A stretch of 64,000 bases of DNA from Pelodera strongyloides (lineage: Eukaryota; Nematoda; Chromadorea; Rhabditida; Rhabditidae). Under the pieces are notes generated by a model, which saw only the letters and a list, made by a program, of their open reading frames with translations, was not told the origin of the DNA and did not search any database. The stretch covers positions 61,040 to 125,039 of the forward strand of contig JAANDG010000438.1 in NCBI GenBank assembly GCA_036852015.1, given 5' to 3'. Both the position numbers and the translations under genes were made by a program. Below, piece by piece: positions 1 through 18,600 of this stretch (positions are counted from its first letter, which is position 1; the number at the start of each line of letters is the position of its first letter).

Positions 1-1231
1 ATGGTTCTGCGTTTCCTTCGGTCCTTTCGCCGCGCGAATTTTTGCGTCAGTGAATCCTTGGGTAGCACACGTGTCATGGGATATAAATTTCGCAGTTATA
101 ACAACGTGAAGCTTTGCGTGCAAGCGGCAACAACGCGAATATTGGCGTGCAAGCGGCGTGGATAAAAGAGGCACGCCGTTGGATTCTGGCGTGCAAGTTT
201 CCCGCCGCAACGTCGCCGCTTGCACAAGTTTCGTCAGTGATGGAACGGAAGTATGGATTATCGACTTCGCAATGCTTCTGCGCGAAGTAATTCCCTTTTT
301 GGTGCTAGCATTCCTCTATTTCGTATATTTAGGTAGACGCTGACCAAACCGTTGAAGGCACATTGGCCAACCGTGCCCATCAGGCAAAGGCGCGCAAGAA
401 TCACATCCTGTCTAGCAATCCGCTTTGGTAGGTACCCGGTACCGAACCCTTGACCTATTTCTTCATGTTCAAGCAAGTGTTCGCGCAGCTCATGAATGGC
501 TTACGACATTTTCTTCTTTGTAATTATAGCTCCTCCACTTTATATTTCAATCTGTGTATTTCCTACATGCATCCTATTCCAGTAAATTTTAAATATTTTT
601 ATTTTTATAGCATTTTATTTGTTTTACGCTTTACCGGCTACAGACACAGAACACCATTTTGTTATTTCCGACATATTTTTCTTTATAAACAAGTGGCTCT
701 ATAAATGAAAACCATTAGGTATTGTGTAAATTGTGATGTTCAATTGCTGAATCTTGGCTGCCGTTTCCTAAATAAAAGTTATGTAAAAAATCATCTTTCG
801 ATTATTTTCATATCCCTAAAGACATGTGAGGAGTCCAAATGTATAACATTTTTATTTACGGTCACCGTTATATTGCAACAATTTATTGTGTATACATACA
901 TGCGTGTTGTTACTGCAGTCGCAGGTGGGGGATAAAAAAAACGTGCTCAGGAGACTAGCCATAGCCATAGAAGTTGGTACGTGTCTCGCACGCATAGCGC
1001 ATAGCATAGTGGTCTTCTTCAAAACGAATTGTACTATATTTTGTTTGAACAATATTTGATGGCCCTCAGTGTACACGGTTTCAAGCAAGGAAAAATTAGA
1101 TCAACGTTGTACCAGAACTCAATTGCCCGTCAACTATACACGACAAAGTGGAGATTCATGCGCAGTGGAGAGAGATTACACAAAACAGAACCGATGTAAT
1201 AAATAGACGGATACACTATCCCTTTAAAAAT
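1..1231. other. Leading gap, no supported gene
   Basis: I see no gene that can be supported. Short open frames exist in the first 350 bases but they have no recognisable motif or splice structure. The only structure is a 13-base phrase GCGTGCAAGCGGC at about 116 and 148, with a decayed third copy near 187. Confidence 0.5.
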
Positions 1232-3521
<2,290 letters not shown>

Positions 3522-5550
3522 CTTGCCAAAAACAAAAAAACGAAGTTTTCTAAAATTAAGTGTAATTATCTTTATTCTCATGATGTGACATACCAACAAC
3601 ATGTAGAGCTGTAAGGGTCAACCTATCCTTGTATACATTTACAGTTATAATAGTAGGTCACTCGAGCAGCTTAGGCCCGCTTATTGACTTATTCTTATTT
3701 TAAAAATGGAAAATTAGCATTCATTTTAGTCTGCTTACATTTTACTTATTCTAAAAATTGCACTGTGAGAGGTGGCATGAAAGACAAATAATACAAAATA
3801 ATACAACAAACCCCCACTTTCCAAGTATTTAACTCATTTTTGGCGTGAGTTGGTACGGAACACGTGTTTGTAACCAGCAAACCATTCTTGAGTCGTCATA
3901 GATAGAGTCAGGCCTGCGTTTCGCAACCGTCCCGCACATTTGTGCAACGTCCCTTTATCATAGTTACGGAGAGCGGCCTGGCAACCAAGACTGCAAACAA
4001 GGGACAGGGTGAGTCATACTAACAATATTGTATCATTTTCTATAATATTTCAAATTGAGAACATATATATAGCCATTTAAATATTTCTCACACAATTGTA
4101 CATTACTGAACTTCTTCGTTATAAGCGCACTGGAAAAGTTTGTCGGTGCGCGGAGCGTGAGCCGCACACATCTCGCACGCGTATCGCCCTCCTGTCGTAG
4201 GTGGCCACCGAAAGCAACTTTCTTGTGAAGAAAGATGGTTCCAAGACACAGGGAAAAACTGCAACCGACCAAAAACCATCGTAATTTACACAATACAATT
4301 TACTTCCATTTTCCTGTTATCTCCAATAACTAGCATTTTGTTTCGTCAGAATATTATATGACAACTCTTTTGATAATTAGGTGCGATTATCAAAAAGAGC
4401 AACTGAAATTGCTGACTACGGTCCTCTTCCCATCGGTGGGGATACCTTCCCGGGTGTTATGTAGTGTCACATCCACAGGAATTTTCCTGATCGAGCGGCG
4501 CAGGTGTGCAAACAAATAACAAATCGCTGTGCTCACCGCGTACTCCTGGCGCACGTGTGACCAATTCTGAGCGCACGCTTGGCCGACAGTCTCACTTTAC
4601 CGCCGTTGAGAATATACATATAAACCTTCCAGATCATTAATCATATAATGAGCATAAACAATTTCCTACATTTCATTCAAAAATACACATTTTTTGTTAA
4701 ACATTTCCGCGCCAGCAAATCACGTTTTCACTCTTTGACCCAAATTTCAAAGCAAGCAACAAGGCACACTAAAAAGATGACCCATTTTGATAACGTTTCC
4801 ACACCGAGTTCAAAAAAGTTCACCTCCGCAAAAATCAAAGTCTAGCCCATTATTTTTCACAGTACGATACAAATTATCACATAATACTTTATTTCTTAAA
4901 TAAAAAAATAGACAAAAATGTTGTTGTATTAAACAGGAAAAGGCCGATAACAAAACCAACTTTCTCCAAACCAGCAAAAGCACATAAATATAAGCAATAA
5001 TTTAGGAAAAACGATTGCGTTGGAATACGACAGTGTAACCAGACGGGATGAATACCCAACACAACTGCCCGCAAAAAGTTCGCTACGGCATGGAATCGAA
5101 CCAATACAAAAAGACGTGCTCGACTGCTAACGGCTCAGCCGCACAAAAAGCACAGTCATTTCAAACCTTTTTGCATGGACGAGACACCAGCTGCTGAAAT
5201 AGCAGTAGAGCAAAAACTCTACAATTTTCTTACAAATACAATAAAATAGGAGATTGCTCTACTCTATTAGCATAATATCACAATATGAGGGAAGGCAGAA
5301 ACCTGCATGAAACCACATGATTTGCCCCTTTAAACGGCCGTATATTCTGCTTTTACGCGGTAAAATTTGCACACAACGCAGGAGACAAACAATAATAAAA
5401 AAGAAGTTTTTGTAAAAATTAAATAGGAAGGTAAAATTGAAAGTGGGGGTAAGAAACCCGGTGAACCAAGTTGCATGTAGGTTTGGAACCGAAGAGTAAA
5501 CATCACAAAATGAATGGTTAACTCGGTAAGAGCAAGATAGATGTCACCAT
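3522..5550. other. Intergenic region between the Arf genes
   Basis: AT-rich DNA that contains the upstream region of the divergent Arf gene and the 3' flank of the canonical one. I see no further gene; the open frames here are short and have no motifs. Confidence 0.5.
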
Positions 5551-8747
<3,197 letters not shown>

Positions 8748-9613
8748 CTTCGTCTATCTCAGATTCAACACCTACAAACACTAAGGTAAATATAGTGCAG
8801 TATACCTCGAGCCGTCAGTTAAAAACCAAGCATCGATGCATATAAGAAGACATCGCACACTACTAGTCAACAGAGAAAACTGAAGGTGTAAACGTAGGTT
8901 CTTTGGTGAGATATTGGTCTATACGTCTATACTGCACTGACAACAGAGTGCGCCTTTTAGTATTATAGATTGTACTGCTTCGTTCGAAAGCCAATAAGCC
9001 TCATAATTTGACATGTTCTGTCACATAGCCGGTTTATACTTGGTTTATTGGATGTTTTGATTGAATAAAGCCAGTTTACACTTTGTGTATTGGATGATTT
9101 GATTGAATAACTCAGAAAACGACCGTTTACCCGCCTACCGCTTAAAAGGACACTAATCTTTGTCATTAGAACATAGAAGTCAATCTACTAATTGTAACGC
9201 TGGAAAATTCGATTGAAGTCAAACGAACACATACAGCTAACCAAACCAACCACACCTGCATCGTCATGCTGGCTCACACGTGTAGTGTGGTTGATCGTTG
9301 TGGGACCCGGCCAAATTCATTGAAAATCAGGATTTCTACCGTAGTTGCTCCTCGCGGTGTAGAAAATACGGGCAGAAAACGGATGTTCCGGCGCAAAAAA
9401 TGTGTCATTTGTGTAAGGGTTTTGTGTTTTTGTGTGGCAGTTGCCAAAAGAAAACAAGAAAAACTAGCACAATTGTTCTCACATAACTGTAACTATATAT
9501 TCTTTGAAACTTGGCAAAAAAAACCCGTGCAGAAGCCTTGTGTTTTACTGGATCTACTTTGAGGTTTGATACAAATGCTTACTTAAATACTTAAATAAAT
9601 ACTACTTAAATAC

Positions 9614-9784
9614 TTAAAGCGAAATGCCAGCTCCTTTGGAAAATTTGCATATGATAATCAAATCCTATGTATCCTATGCTAATTTTGCGCGATAGCCGTG
9701 GACGATCGCGCAAAATTAGCATAGGATACATAGGATTTGCTTATCATATGCAAATTTTCCAGAGGAGCTGGCGTTTCGCTTTAA
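9614..9784. mobile_element. Palindromic TTAA-flanked MITE, family B copy 2
   Basis: 163-bp element (9618-9780) between two TTAA tetramers. Ends AGCGAAATGCCAG / CTGGCGTTTCGCT. Arms and length match copy 1 at 6916-7086, with the divergent centre GCGCGATAGCCGTGG. TTAA targets are typical of piggyBac-type transposition; the family assignment is inference. Confidence 0.9.
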
Positions 9785-10756
9785 AAGACTTGACGGAAAT
9801 AGGCGAGTTTGTTTGGGCAAAACCTCCCGGGTATGATTCTCCAGGCGGACTGAAGACCCAGAGCCCTTCCACGCATACGTAGTTGAAAAATGCTGACGGT
9901 TGTATGTGTGAATAAAGTATTTTATATGGTATATACGTCCTCCTGTCAAATAAAACATAAATAACTCAAAAAACCACCAAACCATAAATATTTATTCAGT
10001 TAACACGAATAATTTTTTAACTGTTACAGCTGCTGCTCCGTTGAATATCTCAGTTGGGCGATAGCAGGAATTTAACTCTACTCTTTGTGTAAAAAAGCTG
10101 ACTATTTTCGAACAAGTTTTCAAAAAAAAAAAGAAATGGCCTGAAATTTACCGGACATGGGGCGCGAATGTAATTATCTTGTAAGTATCAGCATAAAATT
10201 TTGGGATGTAAAGTCTTTTGCGGCTGCCTAACGGGGGAGCTGTTAAAGGTGTATAATACCGGCACTACGGTATCGCAACTCATGGTAACTATAGATGGTA
10301 TTGGCTATTGGTGATTAGATTTTCTCGAAAACAAGTGGAAACCATTCAGAAACCAAAGTCACTATGCATTTTATGCTAATCACGACATGGCCGTGTTCAG
10401 GTCCTGATAGAATTTGTGCACAAATGGTCCGTGTTTGGGGAGTTTTGCCTGAAATAAAAGAGAATTATGTGACGATCAAGTCATATTCTTCAACACACTG
10501 GTCGTTTATTGTGCGCGCACGAAATTGTAAAATTCCAATTACCACCGCCATGGCACACCTACCGCGCACCGCCATGCGCGCCATTTGGCAGCGCTGCGCG
10601 CATTTTTTTCAGCCATAGAAAAAAAAACGCCTCACCTTTATATAATCAAGTACCGTAGTGTAGATGAACAAATACTGTGCACTCGTTTGTATACACGATG
10701 CCCGACAGTTTCGCAGTTGAACGAAGACCTCTTCGACCTAAAATACTGATAAACTG

Positions 10757-10870
10757 GCCCTAGCCCGAAGACGTCGAGCAACTTGTCATCTGGAACTCGT
10801 CGCCTAATGCTCAGGACCTCTGCGGAACAATTCATAAGCTCACTTTGAAACTGTATTGTATCACCCTTGA
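10757..10870 (-). repeat. Dispersed repeat with a conserved peptide frame, copy 1
   Basis: About 110 bp shared with 59118-59235. On the minus strand both copies encode AEVLS.RRRVPDDKLLDVFG followed by LGP, so the frame has been kept while third positions vary. This suggests a fragment of a transposon gene rather than a non-coding repeat. It sits just beyond the truncated 3' end of the tyrosine phosphatase gene. Family unknown. Confidence 0.6.
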
Positions 10871-11016
10871 ATCAAGTTGCACGCTGTTGAACTTTGTAGA
10901 TATTCGCTTCGTCTCTCCCATGTATTATTATCATTCCTTTCTAGCTTTCTGTTTTCATATCTTATTGTACAACCTCTTTCTTTACTTTCTCATATGACAT
11001 CCAAGGGACCAATTAA

Positions 11017-14000
11017 TCATATATCACGAACCGATACATCCTTCCCCTTGAATAGATTGCTGACCACGGCGTCAATGGCCAACAAAGTGCCGGTACGACC
11101 AATACCGGCCGAACAATGTACGATACACGTACCAGCGTCAGCATCCTAAACAAGTACATATATTTTGTAGATACAGTTGTGGTACGGAACCGACGCTCAC
11201 AGTTTTTATGGCGCAGCTCTGGCAGAGTCACGACGAAGACAGCGCTGGAAGTGCGTCACTCGCGCAGCGCTGGCAGCTTCAGTTTGTCGACGCATCGCAA
11301 GATACCAGTCGCGTCTAATAAGTGGTGCCGTAGCGCACAACATTTCTCTTATGAATAATCAAACCTTAATCATCTTAATCAGTTTGATAACTGTTCTTCC
11401 ACTGGACGGAACACCTTGATCGGGCCAGTTTGTCACCTGAAAACAAAATATTAGTTTTTTTTTTAATTTAGCCACGTAGAGCATAATAATCTTGGTGATA
11501 TTTCGAGGAGACACGCTGTATCCAACATACTGCACGTTACGCTGAGGGATGCTTGTGTAAGGTCCACATACTAGTTTTAGTTATATCTTAAAAAAAATGT
11601 TTTCAGTAGTTTATTCAGAATTAACCTGAATGAGCTTCGTTATATGGGAATTGGAACATCCCTCTGGCAACACTTCCAAAGTGTATACGTTAAAGTTTGT
11701 CTCCGTTTCGGCCTGCAACAGTGAACGACAATTTACGCAGAGAGATAACGCCTGATAGATGCCGCCTCCGCATCCGGAAATATTGCAGTCAATTGTGCAG
11801 TATCATCAACGAGAACGGTTACTTCAGACTAATAATAATAGTCATACGAATATCAGTAGCACAACGCCTCACCCGTCGATTGTTAATGAACATTTTTCCA
11901 TAATTCGCGTAAGCGCCCTTCTCTTTCGGGAAATACACTGCGCACTTTTGCGACCCGTTTTCCACAAAGTTGCATATACAAGCGACCACGACGACTGTTT
12001 CCTGAACTTTATTTGAATAAATTATAATCGGAGCGCTGATCCTGTTTACACGAGAAAACTCCGCCCAAACACAGCGAATCGTGGACTTTCCTTAGCGTGC
12101 GCGTCGGTGCGTCAAATGTATTCCAGATGGTGGATCTGCGGCGCACTTTTTTGGTGAGGCTCCAAAAGAGCGCCATAAGAGCGCCCCAGGTGCGCCAATT
12201 GGAATTCGGCACCTCCCTCTCACGCGCAAAGTTATGTTAAAACGTACCTGAAACACCATCCTCCAGAAGTCTTCTATTGTATTATCCATGGGTCCCTGAG
12301 CGGCGATACATTTTCGTTCCATTCCTGTTTAAAACGGACTATTAGAAATATAATCTAAATATAAGCGGACTTATTTGGGTAAAGCTGTAGTTATAGTGAA
12401 AATACCTGAGTAAATGAACTTTCCAGAATCCAGTTGACCAGATGAGTTTTGTGGTACCTCACAAAAAGCACAAATCATCGCAATAAATTTTTTTTGTGCT
12501 AAATAACCTTCCCACCTTCCACTTTAATCCAGTTCGCATGGTAGAAATCCGTCTCCTCTGGAGAGTTCTGTTGTAAGATCACACGGGTTTCGTCCAGACA
12601 GACCACGTCCTAAATAAGATGTAGCTGAAATTCTGCATAACTGAGATTCGTTATACCTTGTGTACCCTAACAGACCTACATACAAACTCCGACATACTGT
12701 CAGAGATACGCTGCACAACCTTTTGTCATACCCAATAAGGTAGCCCTGACTCTAGCCTTGGAATAACATCATATGAGCACCGCGCGGATATTTTGGGGAC
12801 TTGCCCATGGCCCTCCAACGTAGGTTCGCAAAACATTGCGGCCACAGATTCGGCAGCATTCACCACGTAACCTATTACTTCTGAAAAAGGGTGCGCGGCG
12901 TCACCGAATTAAGCGTACTGGATATCGATTCCGCTCTTTATTCGCCTTGAATGCTTCATAGTTTAATTTCTCTGGTGTGTAAGTTACGCAGTTTCAGGAA
13001 TTCTTCTTGTAAACCAGCGACGCCTGAATGATGATATTTTATGAGTAATTACTAATTAGACACTTATTTGACTATTAATCGTAACATGGCGTAGCATAGA
13101 CTTGGAAAATGTTCATCCTCCGAAGCGAACGACCTAACAATTAACGGATGTAAAAAAAAACAATTCTCTCGAATTCTTCTCTCATGGTCCATTAGGCGTC
13201 ATCCTATGACCTATTTTAGGACCGATATAACCTACCCGTTTTTTCAATTTTATCCAAAAATCGTTGCACGGCAGCCTCGGCCTCCTTTGGAACGTTCGAT
13301 TTCTTGTTCGCGACTGGCGGACCTTTCTAGTTATGTACAATCACAATCGTAGAAAGCAGCGCACGGACAGCGCTGGATTAGCGCGCAAATGGTTTGCCGC
13401 CTGCGTTAGCTACGCCTGCATCATTTGCTACAGCTTCATAATATTTTGTTTATTGATATCACTCGAATTTTAAATTGCCCTCTGTACACTCCTGTAGAAA
13501 GATTATAAAGAAACTGCAAGTCCATTATTTATTCTTTGTTAGTGGCCTTATATGTCAAAACTGCGCGATACCTTGTTGTTTTAATAAATGTTACGTTATG
13601 TAAAGTTATGTTGATTGACGATGATAAACTAGGACTATAAACTCCACAATAAAAATGCAAACCTTTCCAGTTTTGGCGACAATTCTCTGCGTTTCTTCCT
13701 CTTTTACACATGAAGTGTCCTCAATTTTGCTCGAAATCGTTTCAACTACTGTTTTGACGGTTGTTGACGAAGCCTTTTTGCCGCGTTTCTGTGGTTGCTG
13801 AAAAGTGGTTCAGATACCCAAGTTTGGCGAGCATGGGGACTTTTGCAATTTTATTTTTAACAAGATCACCACCATTTCACAGGTCTCATTCTTCGACTAC
13901 TAAACTATGGTAATTGATAGATAATGATAAAAGTTACGAAATATTCGGGCGGCTGGTTTAAGCCTTATTATATGCAAAAATGCTAGACAAAATGCAACAT

Positions 14001-14591
14001 TTTCAATGGGTCTCATCCCTACTGATCCTAATTAAAAAAGCACCATTACCCTGTTTGACGACTTTTCCATGAATGATTTCTTGTCTTCTTTTGACGTGAG
14101 TTCATCTCCTTGTGTTACTATTGTGTCATCTGAAGTTTTATTCAGATATTAGCGGGGAATGCAAATCATCTGTGCCGACGGTTTCCTGTTTTTTTTTCGT
14201 GTGCCAGCCCATTTGGTGACCACTTGGTGACCTTCTCGTAAACAATTTTCCCCAAAAAAACGTCATCAAAAAAAAAAACACGTGGTTTTTTTTTTTTCCG
14301 GTGAAAACCATTTGGTGACCACATCTTAACGGTTTTTTCTGGAAATTACAGATTCCAGACAACAATTTATTATACATACATGATCTGTTCATTTTTTTCT
14401 GAACAGCAGCCAGGACAAAGTAGCTGTGCTGTCAAAGTAGCTGTGTGATATGTGTCCTATCATATCACGCGTAGAGTTACATTTTGTAAATTAGCGATAC
14501 TTTGGAAAAATAAATAAATAAACTGAAACTAACCACTACTATTGTTCTTCGACTTCCTTTTGGTCTTTTTGTTCGCTGGACGAACCACCAT
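11017..14591 (-). pseudogene. Protein tyrosine phosphatase, nematode lysine-rich type, frameshifted
   Basis: Classical Tyr phosphatase. Eleven exons: 14534-14591, 14050-14129, 13663-13797, 13236-13326, 12919-13023, 12516-12609, 12248-12324, 11873-12001, 11626-11712, 11365-11436, 11017-11145. The N-terminal ~125 residues are Lys/Ser-rich (MVVRPANKKTKRKSK...). The catalytic domain has NRYPDVVCLDETRVIL, DFYHANWI (substrate-loop area), AAQGPMDNTIEDFWRMV, WPDQGVP (WPD loop with catalytic Asp) and VHCSAGIGRTGT (P-loop with Cys nucleophile and Arg). Two defects: exon 5 is one base too long for its flanking phases, so the frame breaks between LQEEFLKLR and LNYEAFKANK (about 12960-12990); and the protein stops at KDVSVRDI, without the C-terminal Q-loop helix region. 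About 351 residues if the shift is ignored. It is either a recent pseudogene or a functional gene carrying one sequence error plus an unseen 3' exon. Confidence 0.85.
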
Positions 14592-15676
14592 TTTTAGCGC
14601 GGCAAGTTTGGAGGTATCAAACTCTATTTATATAAGTTAAAAATATGGTTTATGCAAATTTTTAAACCGCTAATTCCTTAGAACTGGGAAGTGCGCTTCA
14701 AATGTTGAAAATATAATCGCGAGGGCATTCTACCATTGCTTTTGAAGAGTTATTCTGCCGCTCAACGCTGTGGTGTCGTGCACCACACCTAACAACTACG
14801 ACGTAAATGAGCTGAAGTAGTTAGTTACTTTCTGTGGCCGTTTGCAAGAACCCCGGGAATATGCTCCCAGCTCCCAGTGGTAGGTGAGAGAACGAGAGGG
14901 ATCACACGAATCAGAGACACGCAGAGACAAATTCTCCCGACCGTGGAGGCTCCCACCGTTCGTGCTTACGGCCACTGGAGGGGACGTGGTTGGACCGCCG
15001 CGGGTGAACTTGTATATCTTTTCGTGCATCCTGAGGCCTGACCCGCAACCCAGGCTCGAACATATTCTAGCGAAACAACTATTTGAGCTATTAAAGTGTT
15101 GTGTTTCAGTGCGCTTTCTTATTCGTATGACAATAACATTCTATAATGCTACAACTCGTCCACTGCGATTATAAAAAATACACTCGGTTATACAGAAAGA
15201 CACACGAATGAGGCAAACACTTTTATTTTTTATTTAAAAAAAAACGAAATCCTAACAGCAATATTTAGTTTGTAAGGCTAATAATCATACCAAGTCTAAG
15301 TTGTATAAAAATGTTTTCAAATTATTTTGCGACCCAAATTAGCACCTTATCCTCTGACATCCACAATAAAGGGAAAACTGAAATATTAGGTTTGTAACTG
15401 TAAAATATTCAAAGCATATACCAACATCAACATATATTGCATGCATACTTAGACGAACTACATTCTCTTGTACATTCCTTATCATTTAATAAAATCTAAT
15501 ACTGATACAATGAGCTCAAAACAGAGATCTACCATAAAATATAAAGCTCACGCTAACACTCAGCAAAGTTCAGCACATCATCACACAAAAAATCGAACAT
15601 CTCTAGGATCCAAACTTCGGTTGGATGCTCAAAGGTCGAGAGCTTTGGCACTGAACCACCACACATTGCTAACTCC
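14592..15676. other. Intergenic region between phosphatase and unc-24
   Basis: No supported gene. It includes the presumptive promoter of the phosphatase and the 3' flank of unc-24. Confidence 0.5.
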
Positions 15677-18600
15677 TCACAACAAGTGGGTCACCCTCTC
15701 CGCCAAGTATTTGAGTGACAAGGCGTCCTGGATTGATCCCTTAATCTTTAGTGACCCGGACATATAAGCACTCATTGGGGAGAGTTTTTGTCGTAGGAGA
15801 TCGTCGAACACACGCTGGTCCATCTCGAACACCACGTCGCTGAAAATCTTATTAGCATATAAAGAAAGGATAATAGTTTGTTTGTGCACAACGTTTTTCT
15901 TCATTTCAGGTGTTTGGCCAGTTTGGCAATAATAGCCCGTATTCTCGGGACGACGAAAATGTTCCGTTGGGAAACTCATTTGTATGCAAATTTCTCAACT
16001 ATCTAGACTACCTGGAGGAAAAATTTGCATACGAATGAGTTCCCCAACGGAACATTTCCATCAACCCGAGAATACGGGCTGTTAGGCCAACTTTTCGCAA
16101 CTCTCCAAAATTAGCTCATTGAATCTGAATAGTATATTGAATTGGAAATTCGCTTCAGGCGGCGATAGCCGTCTGTTTATATATAAAGGACCTAAAACAT
16201 TCAAAGCACACTTGTTGGTTTGCTTATGAGGTGATTGTTTATGAGGAGACACCCCGCGCAGTTGCCGAACGAAAAAGGCGATATTGCGCCTCCCGCCCAT
16301 CCATCAATCGCGTCAAATGAGGTTTCTTCAGGGCGCACGGATCTTCAGAATACTTTTATGGTCAATCTGAGCTAAAGTAAATTTGCAACATGATAGTAGA
16401 GTTGCAGTGTATAGCGTATAATTGCAACAGTGCTCACAGCCAGACTACTTCATCGACAAAAAACTAGTAAGACAGATAAAGTATAATCTACCCATCAGGC
16501 GCTGTTCCTTTCACACAACTACCGCGCCCGTGTTTCAGATCGATGTACATTGGAGCAAGTCCCCTGCAGTTCACTTGGAAGACCTGAAAATAATAAAAAG
16601 ATCCAGGGTTACATTCAGATAAACACTAATTGTAAGAGTAAGTTCCCAAGTCCTGAGGTCTGAGGCCTTATTCACCAACACACCGGGAGCCTCCCTGGCC
16701 TCCCAGGAAGCTAAAGAGTGCGCAGAGAGTACGACAGCAGAAGAGATTCAGAGCCGTCGTGAACCTAAGGATGGCCGTATTCACCTTTGTATTGGTGAAT
16801 ACGGCCTCTGACCACTCGAGTTTTTAGTTAGTTTTTACGAATAAATGGTTTTCTAGGTTGCTTCTCATAGCCGTGTGAGACTCTATGTGTTATGGATGAA
16901 CGTGGACTTGTCATAACGTAATATCCATACCCTGTTCACGGCCTTGGTCAGCGTCTCATCGATGGCCATGTTGATGACGGTGACCAGGTTGTCCACATCC
17001 ACATCGGGATCGGAGACGTCAATCAAGTCACCGAAGTCGGCGTGAGAGTCCTGGCTCGTTCCCGGTTGCATCGGGTCAGAGGGAGGAGTAGATGGGCAAG
17101 CACACTGAATAGTCATGTCTTATGTCTTATGATACTAAAATGCATTGACCAAATATTGAAAAATGTTCATCAATAGAAAATAGTCGACTCTTGAAGAAAT
17201 TCATGGTAAATTTTTTTATTTCTGCATAGGTTACGCGGGGGTGCCCGCTAGGGGTGTACGAAGGGTGTGTAATTAGAGTGCGCCTTTGCCGCGCGTCTGC
17301 GATTTCCTGGTGCGACACCCAATAAGTGTGCCACAGGTGCGCCAACTGGAATTCTACACCATTCATCAACAGCGCAGTAACTGCACACATTTTCACATTT
17401 ATGAGTACAATTCGTATCCAGGTCCCCGCGCGCCACGTATCTATTCGTAGGCAAACAAAACCCCAAATAAAGCTATAAATTGCCTCATGTTCCTCCTGTT
17501 GTGCATGGCCCTCCTTTACAATTTCATCGAGAGTTGGCCCAATCACACTCCATAATTGCTGCCCGATTTCGGATTTGGCCACTGATGTTAGGGCTGCCAT
17601 GCCCATATTCTCACCTCCTTTGATCACCTGAAAGTGTCCCGGTTTAGATACCCAAGTTTGGGGTGCGGTCCTCTTGCCCACCGGTATATTGTTCAGAGCT
17701 TGCCAAGTTTTCAAATAAACTATACCTTGACTTCAGAGAGTTCCACCTCTGTAATTTCGACTCCAAATTGTGATGTGAAGGCGCCGAGCTCATCCTACAA
17801 GGGTAGAAGAAATGTAATGTACGCACGGACAATCTATACACTGAGAAAACTTGGCCGGTGCGCGGCCTACACTGGGCCCGAGAAAGGTGTGCCGCCTACA
17901 CCTCGCCCATAAACGGGAAAGTTTCTCGAGAGCCGGGGCCCTGAGCCTGGGATTTTTGTAGGCCGCGCACTAGCCAAAGTTTCGCGTTGTATTTATATTA
18001 GAGTAATTTTCTTTTTCTCATTCGAAATACCTTCAAATCGGCTCCCAGCATCCTTCTATCCTCTCCTTTTTGTATTTCACAAATTCTCTTCTTGCAGATA
18101 TAGCGATAGAGCATCGTTTGTGCCAGAGTACGTGTCGACTTATTGCGATCCTAGATATCTTATTATATAATGGGGTTTGCAAGTATGCAACAATTCCTTG
18201 CAAGTATGTACACGAAGTACCGTAGTTTGGAACTAAGTATGAATATATAACATGAGTAATTATAAAATCGGTCCAAGACTCATTTTTCGAAGACAAATTT
18301 CTCGGCATACTTGCAAACCCCATCAAGGAGAAGAGTTTAGATGTTTGTCACCGAATCCGCAACGAAATCCATACTACGTTTCAAGGATTTGGTATAAGCA
18401 GTAAACATTTCGCAAGCCAAAATAAACAAAATTTGTTCCGTTACATTAATTACTGACAATACGTTTCAGACGTTTCATGTATGCACATTTTTTTTTTGAA
18501 GTCCTGTGCAGCATTGAAAGATGCCTCAGCCTCAGGCGGCGATAGCCGTCTGGTCAATGATATAACAGGATGTCCATTATAAAATATGATGATGATGATG

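Larger units (their letters stand above)
8748..11016. other. Intergenic region with MITE and a dispersed coding fragment
   Basis: No complete gene. It contains the second family-B MITE (9614-9784) and the dispersed repeat at about 10757-10870. An open frame at 9266-9562 (plus) has no recognisable motif and no splice context, so I do not call it. Confidence 0.5.

Noticed and set aside
16422..16622. Plus-strand frame reading VFQIDVHWSKSPAVHLEDLK
   Set aside because: The opposite strand is the unc-24 exon 16492-16583 (VNCRGLAPMYIDLK) with matching splice phases; the plus frame is its shadow.
17641..17662. Possible SL RNA gene (SL1-like 22-mer)
   Set aside because: No GTAAAC-type donor, no Sm site and no stem-loops follow within 100 bp, so it is not an SL RNA gene; kept only as a motif finding.
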